Shown here: positions 34,905 to 46,639 of the stretch, piece after piece | Layout: every line of letters begins with the position of its first letter | Numbering within the stretch: position 1 is the stretch's first letter | Assembly (NCBI GenBank): GCA_946122785.1 | Contig: CAMGYJ010000008.1 | Span: forward strand, 13,231,475-13,295,474 | DNA from: Linum tenue | Lineage: Eukaryota > Streptophyta > Magnoliopsida > Malpighiales > Linaceae | DNA: 64,000 bases | Direction: 5' to 3' | Program-made: the position numbers and the translations under genes | Notes under the pieces: model-generated | The model's input: the letters and a program-made list of their open reading frames with translations, nothing else | Database searches by the model: none | Told to the model about the DNA's origin: nothing

Positions 34905-36378
34905 ACCTGCAGGCACATCAGAAGAGAAGGGAAGGGAAAAACGTTTTTATTAAAACCTAAAAGAAAAGGCCATTTTCCCATTAGTCTTTCTGTAACTCTA
35001 TGGACTAAGTTGGGCCAAATATGGGCTCAAGCCCAACGTCACTAACAGATCCCTTTAATCTTACAGGGCCCAATTAATCAATAGAAACATAATCCATTCG
35101 GCTAGCCTTTTTTTCTATATTCCTCCTCCCTCTCGTTTTGATGCTTTATAAATCATGCACATAACATAACTTAATAATACAAAACACGTACAGAGCATGA
35201 TGATATAATTAATAAGCAAGTAACCTAAGATTGTTGGTCCGGATAACGGTGGCGGGCTGGCCATCAGAGGTACGGCCGCTGAAGAGCTGGTTGGGGTTGG
35301 AAGTAAGTGGGAGCTTCCGGTTCCTGAAGCTAGTGATCAAGGTCGTCCTATGATATTCGGAGGCCCTGTTCGACAATTTAATATGTCGCCCCAAAACTTT
35401 TTATGGCAAATTTATTAAAAATAAATATTATTAAATAATAATAAAAATTATTAAATAATAATAAAATTATAAAACTTCAGAAAATGATTAAAAATAATAA
35501 TATTATATATTTTCAAATATTCAAATATTATCTACGCTTAGAACTAACTTTTTCAAATTTTTGGGTTGACATAATTAAAAATTCTAACCATAGACCGATG
35601 ATTCCGAATTTCCAATTAATATAAGTTCCTTGCAAAAGTAAAAGAAAAAATGTTAGAACTTAAAAGAAGTTGATTATGAGCTTGAATAGTAGGGATGAAT
35701 ATTGATTAGGAGTTAATTAGAATTGGGTAATGTACAATTTATATGTAGGCGTTGGATGTTTTTGGGAAGTTGAGAATTTTGGGAAAAGAGAAGAACTGGG
35801 ATTAAATACATAAGTGGTAGTATAGATTTAACAAACAACTCGTAGCCCAGTGGTTGCATTTCCTTTTAATGAAAAGGATAGGTCCAGGGTTCGATTTCCC
35901 TCCCTGCGAGCTCAATAAAATTGAGGTACAGCACAAGGCTTGGGCCGGGCTTGCGAGCGACAAAGACCCGTAGCAAGGAGATTACGGGGCTCCCCTCCGG
36001 CTTGGCCTTGACTTAGAGCGGCGTGCCGGTAAAAGGACACAGGAGACAATCATGAAGGCGGTAGGAATCATGAACCCAACCACCTAGCTGTTGGTGACTT
36101 GGCGAACGATGGGGATGACTACAACGACTGCCAAGATAGAGAGGGTGAAGGAGGCGTAATTCCAGGCCATGAACTTCTCCTTCCCCTCTCTTCACGGCCT
36201 TCTTCGTCAGGTCGTACTGGTTGATCCCGAACGGCAGGTTGCATGAACGAATGTCGGCAGCCCCCAGCGCGAAGAAGAAGCTGGTGAAGAGAACCGCCAC
36301 TTGCCATGCTTTTGGGGCTTCCTCCATGGGTTCTTGACGTGGGTGCATCCCTGGGAGCGTCGTTGCGGTCAGCAGCAC
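34905..36378 (-). pseudogene. NPF transporter pseudogene P2 (exon 2, intron 2, exon 3 border)
   Basis: The exon 2 equivalent starts near 36378 (LPGMHPRQEPMEEAPKAWQ, FGINQYDLTKKA) and carries a frameshift near 36190 and a stop in the SPLYVK position (about 36015). The exon is split by an insertion between about 35343 and 35965, then resumes with SFRNRKLPLTSNPNQLF. Intron 2 keeps a block (35003-35087) matching intron 2 of the intact gene (20064-20146). The exon 3 acceptor context TGTGCCTGCAG is present near 34910, then the sequence breaks at the inverted-repeat element. Exon 1 is absent. Confidence 0.85.
35840..35965 (+). mobile_element. tRNA-derived SINE-like insert inside P2 exon 2
   Basis: An A-box-like TAGCCCAGTGG (35843-35853) and a B-box-like GGTTCGATTTCC (35888-35899) stand about 35 bases apart, the layout of an RNA polymerase III promoter in plant SINEs. 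The borders are unclear, and it may be one of two insertions making up 35343-35965. Confidence 0.55.
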
Positions 36379-37465
36379 AACCCCCTATATATATGCATTC
36401 ATTCAAAATCGAGAATTTAAGCTAGTCTAAGGGTTTCGAAACCAACCATGTCCTTTTTCATAATTTAAATATATAAATATTTAATAAATATAATTTAAAT
36501 TAATAATACCCTAATAATTCATTCGTAGATAAAGAAATACTTTTTCGCATAAACAACCACAACGATCATTAATATAGCTTAATCTAAAAATGCTCTTTCT
36601 ACATAAACTAACTGATAAAACTTATGCACTTTTGTCTCCACCATCATCTGAGACAATTTCTCAATTCATTTCAATCCAACAGATCTCTCATAAGTCATAA
36701 CATAACGATAATGCCAAACAAGATGTTGTCTAATAATAATATCATGAATGAAACCAATAAATTAATTTTTTTTTTTGTAATTAATGAATAAGTAATGAGT
36801 TATGATGTAGTGTCAAAACATCCTTATATTACTTTTTATTCTCGTCAAACATATGTGGTTATTTTTTCCCTCCCAAGAAATTGCCCCTATCCTAGAACAA
36901 GGGCAAAGGGCCTTGCCTCCGCCTATGCCAATATGCTACAAACAACTTTGTTATATATAACATTATTATATATTATATAACTAATACTATATTTTACATA
37001 ATCATAATAAATACTAATAAAATTCATTTTATATACTTTTACTTTCCGTTTCTTATTGAAATACCCGCTCATCCCCTCTTCATTGCCATCACTATCTCCA
37101 CCTGCCAACTACCCTTCATAATTAAACTAAAATAATTGAAATAAAATACAGCCATACACTAAACCCACCACTATCTAAATATCATGATGTTTGGAAATGT
37201 AATGGCGGTTGTGGTTTGCTATAAGTAGAGGTCTCATTTGAGACTTAGGAAGCAGAGACCTAGAGAGAGAAGAACTAAATTCCTCAACAAACGTTAAGAC
37301 AATAAACTTGCCTAATTTATGTGTGTAGAAAATGCGGGCTGAGCGCTAGTGAGAATAAAAGACATAATAATAGAATAAGAGTGGATACTCTTAATGTAAA
37401 AGACAACAATTATCTAGTTATTAGAGTGTGGTCGAGTGAAATAATTTTCTATTATATTCTCGATT
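36379..37465. other. Intergenic between NPF pseudogenes
   Basis: AT-rich DNA with no recognisable NPF exon and only spurious frames. It might be a decayed NPF intron or spacer. Confidence 0.4.
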
Positions 37466-38226
37466 CTAAAATCTCATCCAAGAGAAAGAAGTGGTAATCC
37501 AGCCGACCGTCGTCATCTATCTCCTTGGGCAGCCAAGTCTTCCCATCGGTAAGCGATCCGGTGGCCCCACGAACGATGCCAAAAGCATGCATATAAGCAT
37601 AACCCATGGCGAAAAATGCACCGGTCAAACTGGCGACGTTGATGGGAAGCTCGCTATGGTAGAAGTCTATTTGGGCCGGGTTGTTGAGCCCTTCTGCCAG
37701 GCCCATCAACACCCGCTGCGGGACCAGCCAAAATAATCCTCCCACCACGGCATTGTCGCCGTTTCCCCTCCACGATTCCGGCCAACGTCAAAAGGAGCAT
37801 CCCGATGGAGGGTGGATAGGAAGAGTTGTTGCGACTTATTATTCTTGTTGTCGTCTTCTTCTTCGACACACTCTTGTCCTTCCCCACCGCCAGTCATCAT
37901 AGTTGATCTCTTCTTGTTGGCGATGAATGGGATGATGAGCTTTTCATGGAGCAGAATCCAGGCGGTGAGGGATAGGGACGAAAATATGGGCATTGAAGCG
38001 GCCGAACAAGGAATCGGACAAGAATAGATGGCCCCCACGACGGGGACAAGGTTGGTGATGCCGCCAAAGAGGAAGTTGATGGTGAGGGCTTGGTTATCTG
38101 GCAAGTTAAAGACTTGGGTCAAGAACAAGTAGATCGGAGGGAGATGGCTCCAATGGAGCTCATCTTCTCCAATGTCTTGTTCGTGATGATCAACACAACT
38201 GCTTTTGTGGTCTTGGACGACATCAT
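37466..38226 (-). pseudogene. NPF transporter pseudogene P1 (exon 1 fused to exon 3)
   Basis: It begins with a plausible ATG (38226; SKTTKAVVLIITNKTLEKM) and is frameshifted near 38147. It continues as exon 1 (FLTQVFNLPDNQALTINFLF, GGITNLVPVVGAI) and jumps at about 38003 straight into the middle of exon 3 (MPIFSSLSLTAWILL). Exon 3 then changes frame at least twice, through AGIVEGKRRQ and GLFWLVPQRVLMGLAEGLNN to GRLDYHFF, and ends without the last helices. Intron 1, all of exon 2, intron 2 and the start of exon 3 are missing. Confidence 0.88.
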
Positions 38227-39199
38227 ATGGATATGTGATTGGTAATTAAGTGTAAATGTTGTGGAAGAAATTAAGTTGAAAATCCCTTGTATAAGGAAGG
38301 AAGTCGCTTAGCTTGTTGGGGGAGAGGTAGAAGAAGAGGACTGACTGGGTGCAGGAGTTGGTGTGTTGTGCATACAAGGGGAAGTATATATATGAACGGT
38401 TGTTTGGTGGTAATAAACTGGTGCATGTTTGATGATTTGGCCATTCATATACAGGTAAGCTTCCTTATAGGATCAGATGTTTATGGTGGCTTCATAGCGA
38501 TCGATCTTCCCTACTATCAGATATCTCCTTCTTTCTCTATCTCGTCATGTCCATCCAGAAGCTAGCAAATGAATGGTGTTCTTTGTGTCTTCGTTTCGCC
38601 TTTGCCCATCTACAACCTAGGGCATGCATGGTAGAAGGGTTTGGTTTTTCGTCATATTTGGACGCTCACCATGGTCTTCTTTGTGTGCATGCATGGACCA
38701 TAAGGATTTGAACTCTAGGTAAGCTCTTCTTTTGTGTGCTATCTTTGCCTTTGCCCATCTGCAGTCTTGGGAAACAGCTGGTTTTATACCCACCTGATGG
38801 AATGACTTAGCAAAACGAGATTGGTAACCTCAGATCTAAAAGCTAACACATGACAGAACGAGCTCAAGGATCTCTCTGACTAATAACTAAGCCATCCCAC
38901 TATGTAGTCAACCCCAAATTCTGTTCATTTGGTTTAATAAACACGAAAGATTGCAACTTAAACAAGGTCGCAGAAGAGGAAACTACTCTCTTACGTGCAT
39001 CATAATAAGTTAGTCAATACATTTTCCTAGTGAACCCAAAAAGGAAAGGCAGCATTTCCCATCCATCCTTCTGTACAATTATCTCAAGTCATACTGAATT
39101 ATACCATAACAAACAGACGACCGAGACATGCTCGACGGCAACCAACAGGCCCTGCGTTACTCCTTTATTAACAACAAGAAAGCTAAAAACAAGAAAAGC
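38227..39199. other. Intergenic, no gene seen
   Basis: Upstream flank of NPF pseudogene P1 and 3' flank of the RING gene. Near-repeat phrases with TTTGCCCATCTACAA and TTTGCCCATCTGCAG (about 38602 and 38752) recall text in the intact NPF promoter (CCCATCAGCAGCCTGGGGAA, near 21557), so this may be old NPF upstream DNA. No CDS was supported. Confidence 0.4.
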
Positions 39200-42100
39200 T
39201 CAATAGCGTCGTCCACCTGCCGTCGACAGAAGAACCCGGTTCGCCTTCTTCCCTTTCTTACTTGCACCCTCGTTGCTCTTGGGGGCCTCTCCAGTCCTTT
39301 CCCTCGATATTACATTGGCAAAAGATGGCGTCCCCTGGTTTCTTGTGCCTAATAACACAACACAGGATTCCGATATTCAATCACTAGTCCCCCTCAGTTG
39401 TTGTGAGTTGTGACCCCATATAAGGTCACACAATTTTAAGGTGCCACTAAGAAATCAGTTGTCGAACTTTGATATATAACAAACTTGTGTCACTTGAGTT
39501 TGGTATAAATAATATAATAATAACACCACCAAGTTGTCATCAAAGAAGTTGATAAAGAAACGACGTGAGCTATTTAGCTTCCAGAGTAGACGTACCAGTT
39601 CCTGTGCCAGAACCTCCCTCATGAGCCGGATCTTTCATGTGATTATTAGCCTGGGCTGCCCTAGCTTCCTCGATTCTCAAGCCTGGAGAACCGTAACCAG
39701 CAGCATAACCGAGCCGCGTAACATTGGAGAAGAGAAGCTTATCTCCAGCCATGGGAGGGCTTGATGACATCGAACTGGAATTCCCCAAGGCTAAACTCAA
39801 AGACACAGAACCAACCATCAAGCCAAGAAAGATGAACGGTTATAAAAACCAAGCAAAAATGGTCATAAGAAACACAGGAATCAAGATCAATATTCAGTTA
39901 CTGTCACTACCTTCAAAATCATCCATGGAGAATGTAGGGGAAACGTCATAAGATGATGACTCGAACCTAGGTACAAAAGGTATATCATATGCACCAATAG
40001 CAGCTTCAGCCTTTATCTTTTCCTTCCGTTCCTAGCAGATGAAAAATAGTAAAGATACTATTCCGATTAGGGACACCAAAAGCCAAACCTGCTACTAAAT
40101 GAAAAGAGGATCGCTAATTAATGATCTTTGAGTCCTTTAAGTGTTCAGCATGGGGCTAACTGGCTCAATTGAACAAAAACAGAGAGTCATTGCATTATGG
40201 TATATCTCAAATTAGCATCATACTCTGTCAGCTTGTTGCTTCCGTTGCTGCTCCCTCTTCTTTATTTCGTCCATAAAAGGAAGTAGGGCATCAGGCGGTA
40301 GTATCTCACTCATATCAATTTCACACAACTGGAAGAAGGGGAAAAAGAGATTAGAAGTAAGAAATTTATGTGCTGGGAATCAGAAATTCCATAGCTAAAA
40401 AGTACCTGGACAGTTGTCGTCAAAGAAAAATGACTCAAGTAACGATAACGTCTTCTCATAGCCTCTGTTTGGGTCATAGGTTCCAACTGCAGGATTTTCC
40501 CATTTATTCTGCAGAGCATGTAGACTCTAATCAATTGTCTATTGCTTGTAAAGGTCAGAGCACTGTCGTCCCTCCATCAATTCAGAATCGTAAGACAAAC
40601 ATACAAGGAAAAACTGAAACAAAGATTATTCATAACTCAATACTACTTTCCAAATTGTCGGAAACCTCAAATTATATAACTGAATCATTTGATCGGGGAA
40701 TTATGTTCATGCACCATCATTTCACATAAAATAGAAACCCATCACTAGGTTGTATTGCATAGCTTCAAAGCATCTACAAAGCTGCTCAGGGAATCCATGG
40801 GTGAATTGATTCTCTCAAGTAAATGTGTTGCTAAACTAACAGTTACGTGCTAAATAATGACCATCGAGTGCCATAGAAAACAAACATTCAGAGTTAGCAG
40901 AACTACTAAATTTATGTTTCCACAAACCTGTCAGGAAGCATCTCATAGCTCCCATAATGACGAAGAAGACACTTCATGTTGAAAGGATGGAGTATGAAGT
41001 GTTGACCATCAACTGCCTGAAACAGACATACACGGATATTATGTAAGCTAAATCACCAACTACTGCTGCCAAGTCAGAGGAGCTAAGACCCGTTAAGAAC
41101 ATAAAACCTAAAAAGATAATAATGACCATAAGAACTTCAAAATAGAAGGGTAGTTACTGGAGGCCAGCAAGAAACCATCTGTGAAATTCTTAGGTTTCAA
41201 CCCCAAACGGAAATGTAAAATAAATAAATTGCTGCATACAAGAAGCAAAGGTCTGATTTTCCACTACAAGGCAATATCAATCTAACACCAATAGAGTATA
41301 ATACATTGAACATCATAAGACCTGCTTGTGAGGGGAAAACCTGGTAAAAGTTGTAGGAGCCTTTATCCCTATCTCTAGAGCCATTTGGTGGCTCCCGTAG
41401 GCTCTTTTTATCACCATATGAAGATGATAAAACGACATCTTGTTCTTCATGTGACTCGGTGGAATCCAGCTTGATGCTATCCAACAAATTAGCCTGATCA
41501 ATGACATCAACAGGAGTTGATGAATACCTGGTACTAGAGACTACATGATGAGCACTAGTGCCAATCAAAGATCCTTTCTGATTACAAGCCTGCTTATGCG
41601 TGGTATTGATATCACATGCCCGCAACTCAATCCAATAATTCTTCCTCTGCTCTAATTGCTCCATTGCAGCACAAACATAGGGAAGCTTCTCCAAGTCATC
41701 CACAAGTCCCGAATCAGCTCTAGCTAACCAATCATCCAACTCTGAAATTGGTTTTCTCACGGAAAGTTCTACATCCGACGTAAATATAAATTTTGAGAAT
41801 GGATCACTGGCATCATCATTGCATCTCAATGTTGAATCTGATTCCTGCTTATTCCTCTTTGAAGGAGTGAAGGAATCCTTCTGCCTAATAAGTAGCATGA
41901 ACTCGATAGTCTCGCCAACACTGTACTGCTTAACATTCTCAACAGTCAAAGTGTACAAATCCTTTGGAGATACCATCAGAAAACATAAAGGACACCGTTT
42001 GTAGCAATCTCCCTTGAAAACCTCTTCACCCATAAGCAAATATCGAACAATGCAAGGGAAGCAAAAGATATGGCCACAGGAAGTTATTTGGGGGCACAAG

Positions 42101-43293
42101 GGTTGCTCCAAACATACCGGACACTGCAGTGGTACTGAAGTGGAGTACCTGACACATAAAATATCCTCCCATCTAAGATTTTTATCAGGATCCAAAGCTT
42201 CAGGAGAGCTGTCCCCAGTGTCCAGCACAACAAACTTGAAATTAGCCTGAAGGAACAAATCCTTATTGTAAGGCTTGATCTTCTGATGATGCCGTCTTGG
42301 AGGAGCCATCCTTGGCTGAGACCGCGTTATAGGATCATAATGGAAGTTGAGGAGATGGTTAGCATTCATCATCTGGGTTCTCCTCCCAGAAGAATGTGAA
42401 CTTCCACCTTGAGAGTTAGTTGAAAGATTATTCCTTTCACTCTGAAGAGGCACACCATTTCCTGACACTCTCCCTTTAGATTGCCTGGAGCCAACTGCTC
42501 GAGAGCCAGAGGTGGAGGAGCCACTCTTCTCTACATTCTGGTGGGACAAAATTGCATTGGCAATTGGTGTCACTGGTTGAGTCACCTACTCACCAAACAA
42601 ATATTACATAAAAAGTTCAGTAACTGTAACCTGACAATTACAGCAAAACATCCATGCTAACAAGGAGAAGAGTTTAATTTGAGAAGTCACCTCTTGGGAA
42701 GATCCACTGACAACCTCTTCTCCACCCAACCCCAACGTCCCTGCAATGCAGAGTTTATCAACTTATTAAGCATCCAAAACTGCTAGCAGTTACAAAGGAC
42801 CCACACCCCGTAACCATAGCTTAAAGACTTCAGTTAGCAATGGAACAAAAGAAAGTTTACGACTAACCCAAAATGGCAGGACCCCCAATTACCCCAAAAG
42901 AAATGATCTTTCACGAAACAGTAATCATCAGAAAATAGGAAAGGAAAAATAGAACAAAAAGGCAGCACAACGACGGCCTTACAAATTCCCAGAACAATAA
43001 CTCGGAGCTGAAATATCATATTAGCTACACAAATCGCGTAAAATTCTAGGGTTGGGTCCATAATCGACTCTGTAAAGGTAGGATAAGCAACACCCAGAAA
43101 ATCAATCACCTGAGACAGAGGAGTTTGGAGAGTGAGGCATGGATCGAAATTGGCGGGAGGGAGGAGGATGAGAGGCGGGAGATAGTTGAGCGGGAGAAAG
43201 GATGGCGCCATAATCAGGATCGGAGGTTAGAGCAGGAGATTCGAACGAAGAAGACGAAGCGGAACCTTGAGTCTGTATGGGCAAGATGGACAT
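39200..43293 (-). CDS. RNF10-like RING finger E3 ligase
   Basis: Nine exons in consistent phase: 43293-43110, 42740-42691, 42585-41341, 41016-40928, 40508-40406, 40328-40224, 40031-39911, 39790-39596 and 39348-39200, giving 746 residues. A C3HC4 RING starts at C233-P-V-C236, with CGHIFCFPCI and CPLC following, and is preceded by the conserved WEDILCVRY. Downstream come YNFYQAVDGQHFILHP, the RRRYRYLSHFSLTTT segment and a basic tail ending in GKKANRVLLSTAGGRRY, all as in plant RNF10 homologues. Animal RNF10 ubiquitylates 40S ribosomal proteins in ribosome quality control; whether the plant protein does so is inference. The start ATG gives the family-typical MSILP N-terminus. Confidence 0.9.
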
Positions 43294-44436
43294 GAAAATG
43301 CGGGGGAGACGAGTAAGGAGGAAGTAGACGGCGGCGGAGGAGAAGCTCGGAGAAGAATGAGACGGTGAATCACCGGCTGGAATTAGTTTTGGAGACCGAC
43401 ACGCCGTTCGTCCTCCGATCTTTAATAAAAATCCCGCGCCGGAAGCTCGGGCATCTGCGCATCTTTTCCCGAATATTGGCGACGTGTCCCCCTCGGTTAC
43501 GAATTTACCCATATACCCTCGTCACTCCACTTATTTACCATGAAAGCCCACTATCGAATATCTTGGATCAAGTTGCAGAAATGGTCAACAAACTTTAAGT
43601 TCAATAGCGAACTAGTCACTAAACTTTGAACTCTTTAACATATTTGCAACTGAAATTTAGAATAAGGAACACCGAACACACCATAAATGTTACCTGTTGA
43701 ATTGAACAGACATCTAGGACGTTAATATCATTAGTACTAATGCTGATATATAGATGAAAATGTTGATGTATAGATGAAAGTTTTTTTTTTGTTCAAACAT
43801 GCTAATGTGGTATGTTAAACACATATACAATAGATTACACTATTATCACCACTATCTTTTAATTAACATGCATACTATGTAACATATAATAGCACATAAC
43901 ATTAATGGCGTCCACCAGTCATTCAAGTTTTCACTTGCTTAATAACATATAGACGTACTTTTATTGATCAACTACCCCTCTATATGAGATATATTGATTG
44001 ATTAATCTATTTTGTTTATTTATTGATTGATTAATCAAACTAATGTCGTGATTACAATATATAGGCGATTAAATCTAATACTAGCTAACCTATAACCCTA
44101 CTAATTAACCTAGACCACTCGGCCACCTTATAACCCAAGCCCATACACTAAGTAACTACTAATAACCCACATAACCCCCTGCTAACCCACTTAGCATGCA
44201 CGACCTCCCCAAACTAGGCCATTATGCTTTGTATCTAGAGCAAAGAAAGTATACATTAATAGTAATGGAACTCTGTGCAAAGTTTTCTCCGGTAATATGA
44301 GTTACCACCCCTGATCATTGACACTACCCCAAACATCTGACTGCATTTTCCAACCAAAAAATTAATTGTACATCCAAAATAACCCTAGAAAGACATATGA
44401 TTTCAAGCGGATACTACGCAAACACTAATCTATAAG
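43294..44436. other. Promoter side of the RING gene and intergenic DNA
   Basis: The first few hundred bases carry the 5' UTR and promoter of the RING gene. The rest is AT-rich with no recognised feature. Confidence 0.4.
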
Positions 44437-45327
44437 CTAACATAACAATCGTAAATTCGTAATACTAATCCCAAAAGCCCAACACCCTACCTCATCAATT
44501 AATGTTCCTTCTTCTTCTTTGTACCTATACCAGTACTTGGCCAGCACCACGTAGAATCCAAGATTCACCACCCCAAATCCTGCCAACATGAAGTACACAA
44601 CACCGATCGAGCCTACCATTATCCACATCTTGTCGTGCCCCCCATTAATTTTGTTGCCCTGGCGATGGCGCCATTTCCATGTGCTTGATGATCTAGTGGA
44701 ATGAGGCGCCGACAAAACTTCCAAAAGCGTATCCCATGGCCAACAGCCCTCCCGTTAAGCTCCTCATTCGGTCCGGAAGCTCGCTGCAGTAGAAGTCAAT
44801 TTGGGCCAGATTGTTGAAGGCCTCCGCTAAGCCCATCAACACCATCTGCGGCACCAGACTCAACCGCTCCTTCCCGCCTCTTCCCTTCCACGATCCCTGC
44901 CACCACCACGGCCAGGATCGACATGAACATACCGACGCCCATCCTCTGAAGAGTCGTTAAAACAACATGCACCTTGACCATTGTTTTTCTTTCGGATGGT
45001 CCATTTGTCGTAGACTATAACCCACAGCGCGAGGGGCAAGGTGTGGAAGATCCCCATGGATGCCTTTGGGGATCGGAGACGACGTCCATGCATGCATGCA
45101 TATGGTTGTGTCCATCATGTTCGATTGGATCACTCGGTAGTTCCCAAGCAACGCAACGCAACGCAGCTATCATTTGGTAGATGATGCATGTTACGTTCGA
45201 CGCCCCATACCACCATTACTCTCACCACACTTTTCGCCTCTTCAATCTGTTCCATTGAACACGCTTTCCCAGCTTCTCCATCAACTCTCGCGCCTGCCTT
45301 CTCCAAGAACTTGGCATGACATATATA
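44437..45327 (-). pseudogene. NPF transporter pseudogene P3 (exon 3 only)
   Basis: It starts at an exon 3 acceptor region (FLEKAGARVDGEAGKACSM, MEQIEEAKSVVRVMVVWG) and proceeds through PKASMGIFHTLPLALWVIVY, LQRMGVGMFMSILAVVVAG and INFYC-type sequence to a last helix (VNLGFYVVLAKYWYRYKEEE). At least three frame changes are needed to follow it, so it is not functional. No exon 1 or 2 lies upstream before the MULE at 46.6 kb. Confidence 0.85.
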
Positions 45328-46639
45328 ATGCAGCTTTGGGACCAATTGGTTTATGAAATGAGCTTATAAATCGAGAGATGATATGCATGCATGTATGTAT
45401 ATGTTTACCTTAGACTATATATACACAGTTGCATGCGGATATATATGGTACTATATATATATTGATCGTGTGGACTGGCCCGTACGTAGGCGGCCTGTTC
45501 CGGTGAAAGGATTATCTGCCGAGCCGAGAGAAAAAAGAAGAAGCATGGCCACCACGGCGCTGCAAATGCGTTATTACATGTACTTCCAGTTCAGACAATT
45601 TGACGCACGTAAGAGTAACAAATCAATAGCATCCAGTCATCCACTATATCCGGTTGTGGCATGAACGTACTCTATACTCCGCCAGTGGTTGGGAAGCAAT
45701 AACCGTTTAGGGAAATGAGTGACCACAGTCCACAAGTCCATTAAGTCTCAATTCAATTTCTCCCCTTCAATCGGCGAATCGCAGCCCAATTTTCTCCTCT
45801 TCAATCATAGATGTAGTTCCCACCTTCTTCCAAGACTGATTTACGTACGTATGTTCAGTGACCGCGCAATTCCAGGAAATTAAGTCTTGATAGTTGTAGA
45901 CTGGAGGTATAAAAAGACATTAACAAAGTATTGTAACTTTTACATGTCATTTACATAAATTAAAAGTTGAAGGATTGCCACCAACAGCATAGGCGAAGCC
46001 AACCCTAAATATGTGTCATGGGAATACACCTAATTTTTTATACAAATATAATTATTTCCCAAAAATTAATGTTCATATCTATAGGAGATGGAACTCAAAT
46101 CAATGCCCCTAAATTTAGCAAATGGATAGTTTCATAATAAGATTACGCAAAAGAAGTAATTATAGCTATGGGAAAAAAAATTGTTTTATAATTTATCTGG
46201 ATACTATTGTTAATTAATTATCGCATAAAGAGAATCGGTTTGTAACATTGAAAAATAAAGATAGGCGGTTGCTTAATCCAATTTCCTAAGTGCACAATGT
46301 GCAAGTGAGCAGGTGGATCGATTTTTTGTAGTTTCGAATAATTTTTCCGACGATTTCCAACGGTTAGACAGAAAACGATGGCCGGAGCCAGGCTCAACCG
46401 AAAACTTTTTCAGCTGAGCCTGGTTTCGGCCGCCGGATTCTTTCGGCCCGGCCAGGTTCTGGTCGCCGTAATTTTTCGGCCCGCAATCTGCCTTTGGAAT
46501 TTTTCAGAAAATTTGGATTTTAGGAGTTGAATTTAGCGTGTGAGAATTGAATTTAGAGTTTAAGAGTTGAATTTAGAGTTTAGGACTTGAAATTAGCGTT
46601 TAAGACTTGAAATTAGCGTTTAGGTTCACAGGAATATTG
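45328..46639. other. Intergenic; GC-rich flank of the MULE
   Basis: Mostly AT-rich. At 46376-46490 a GC-rich block contains GGAGCCAGGCTCAACCGAAAA, related in inverted form to a block at about 48765-48800 (GGCTCAGCCTGG) on the far side of the MULE coding remnant. These could be subterminal parts of the MULE. No exact terminal repeat was found. Confidence 0.4.

Noticed and set aside
36795..37748. Short frames read as a new gene between NPF pseudogenes
   Set aside because: Those at 37452-37748 are pieces of NPF exon 3; the others are non-conserved.
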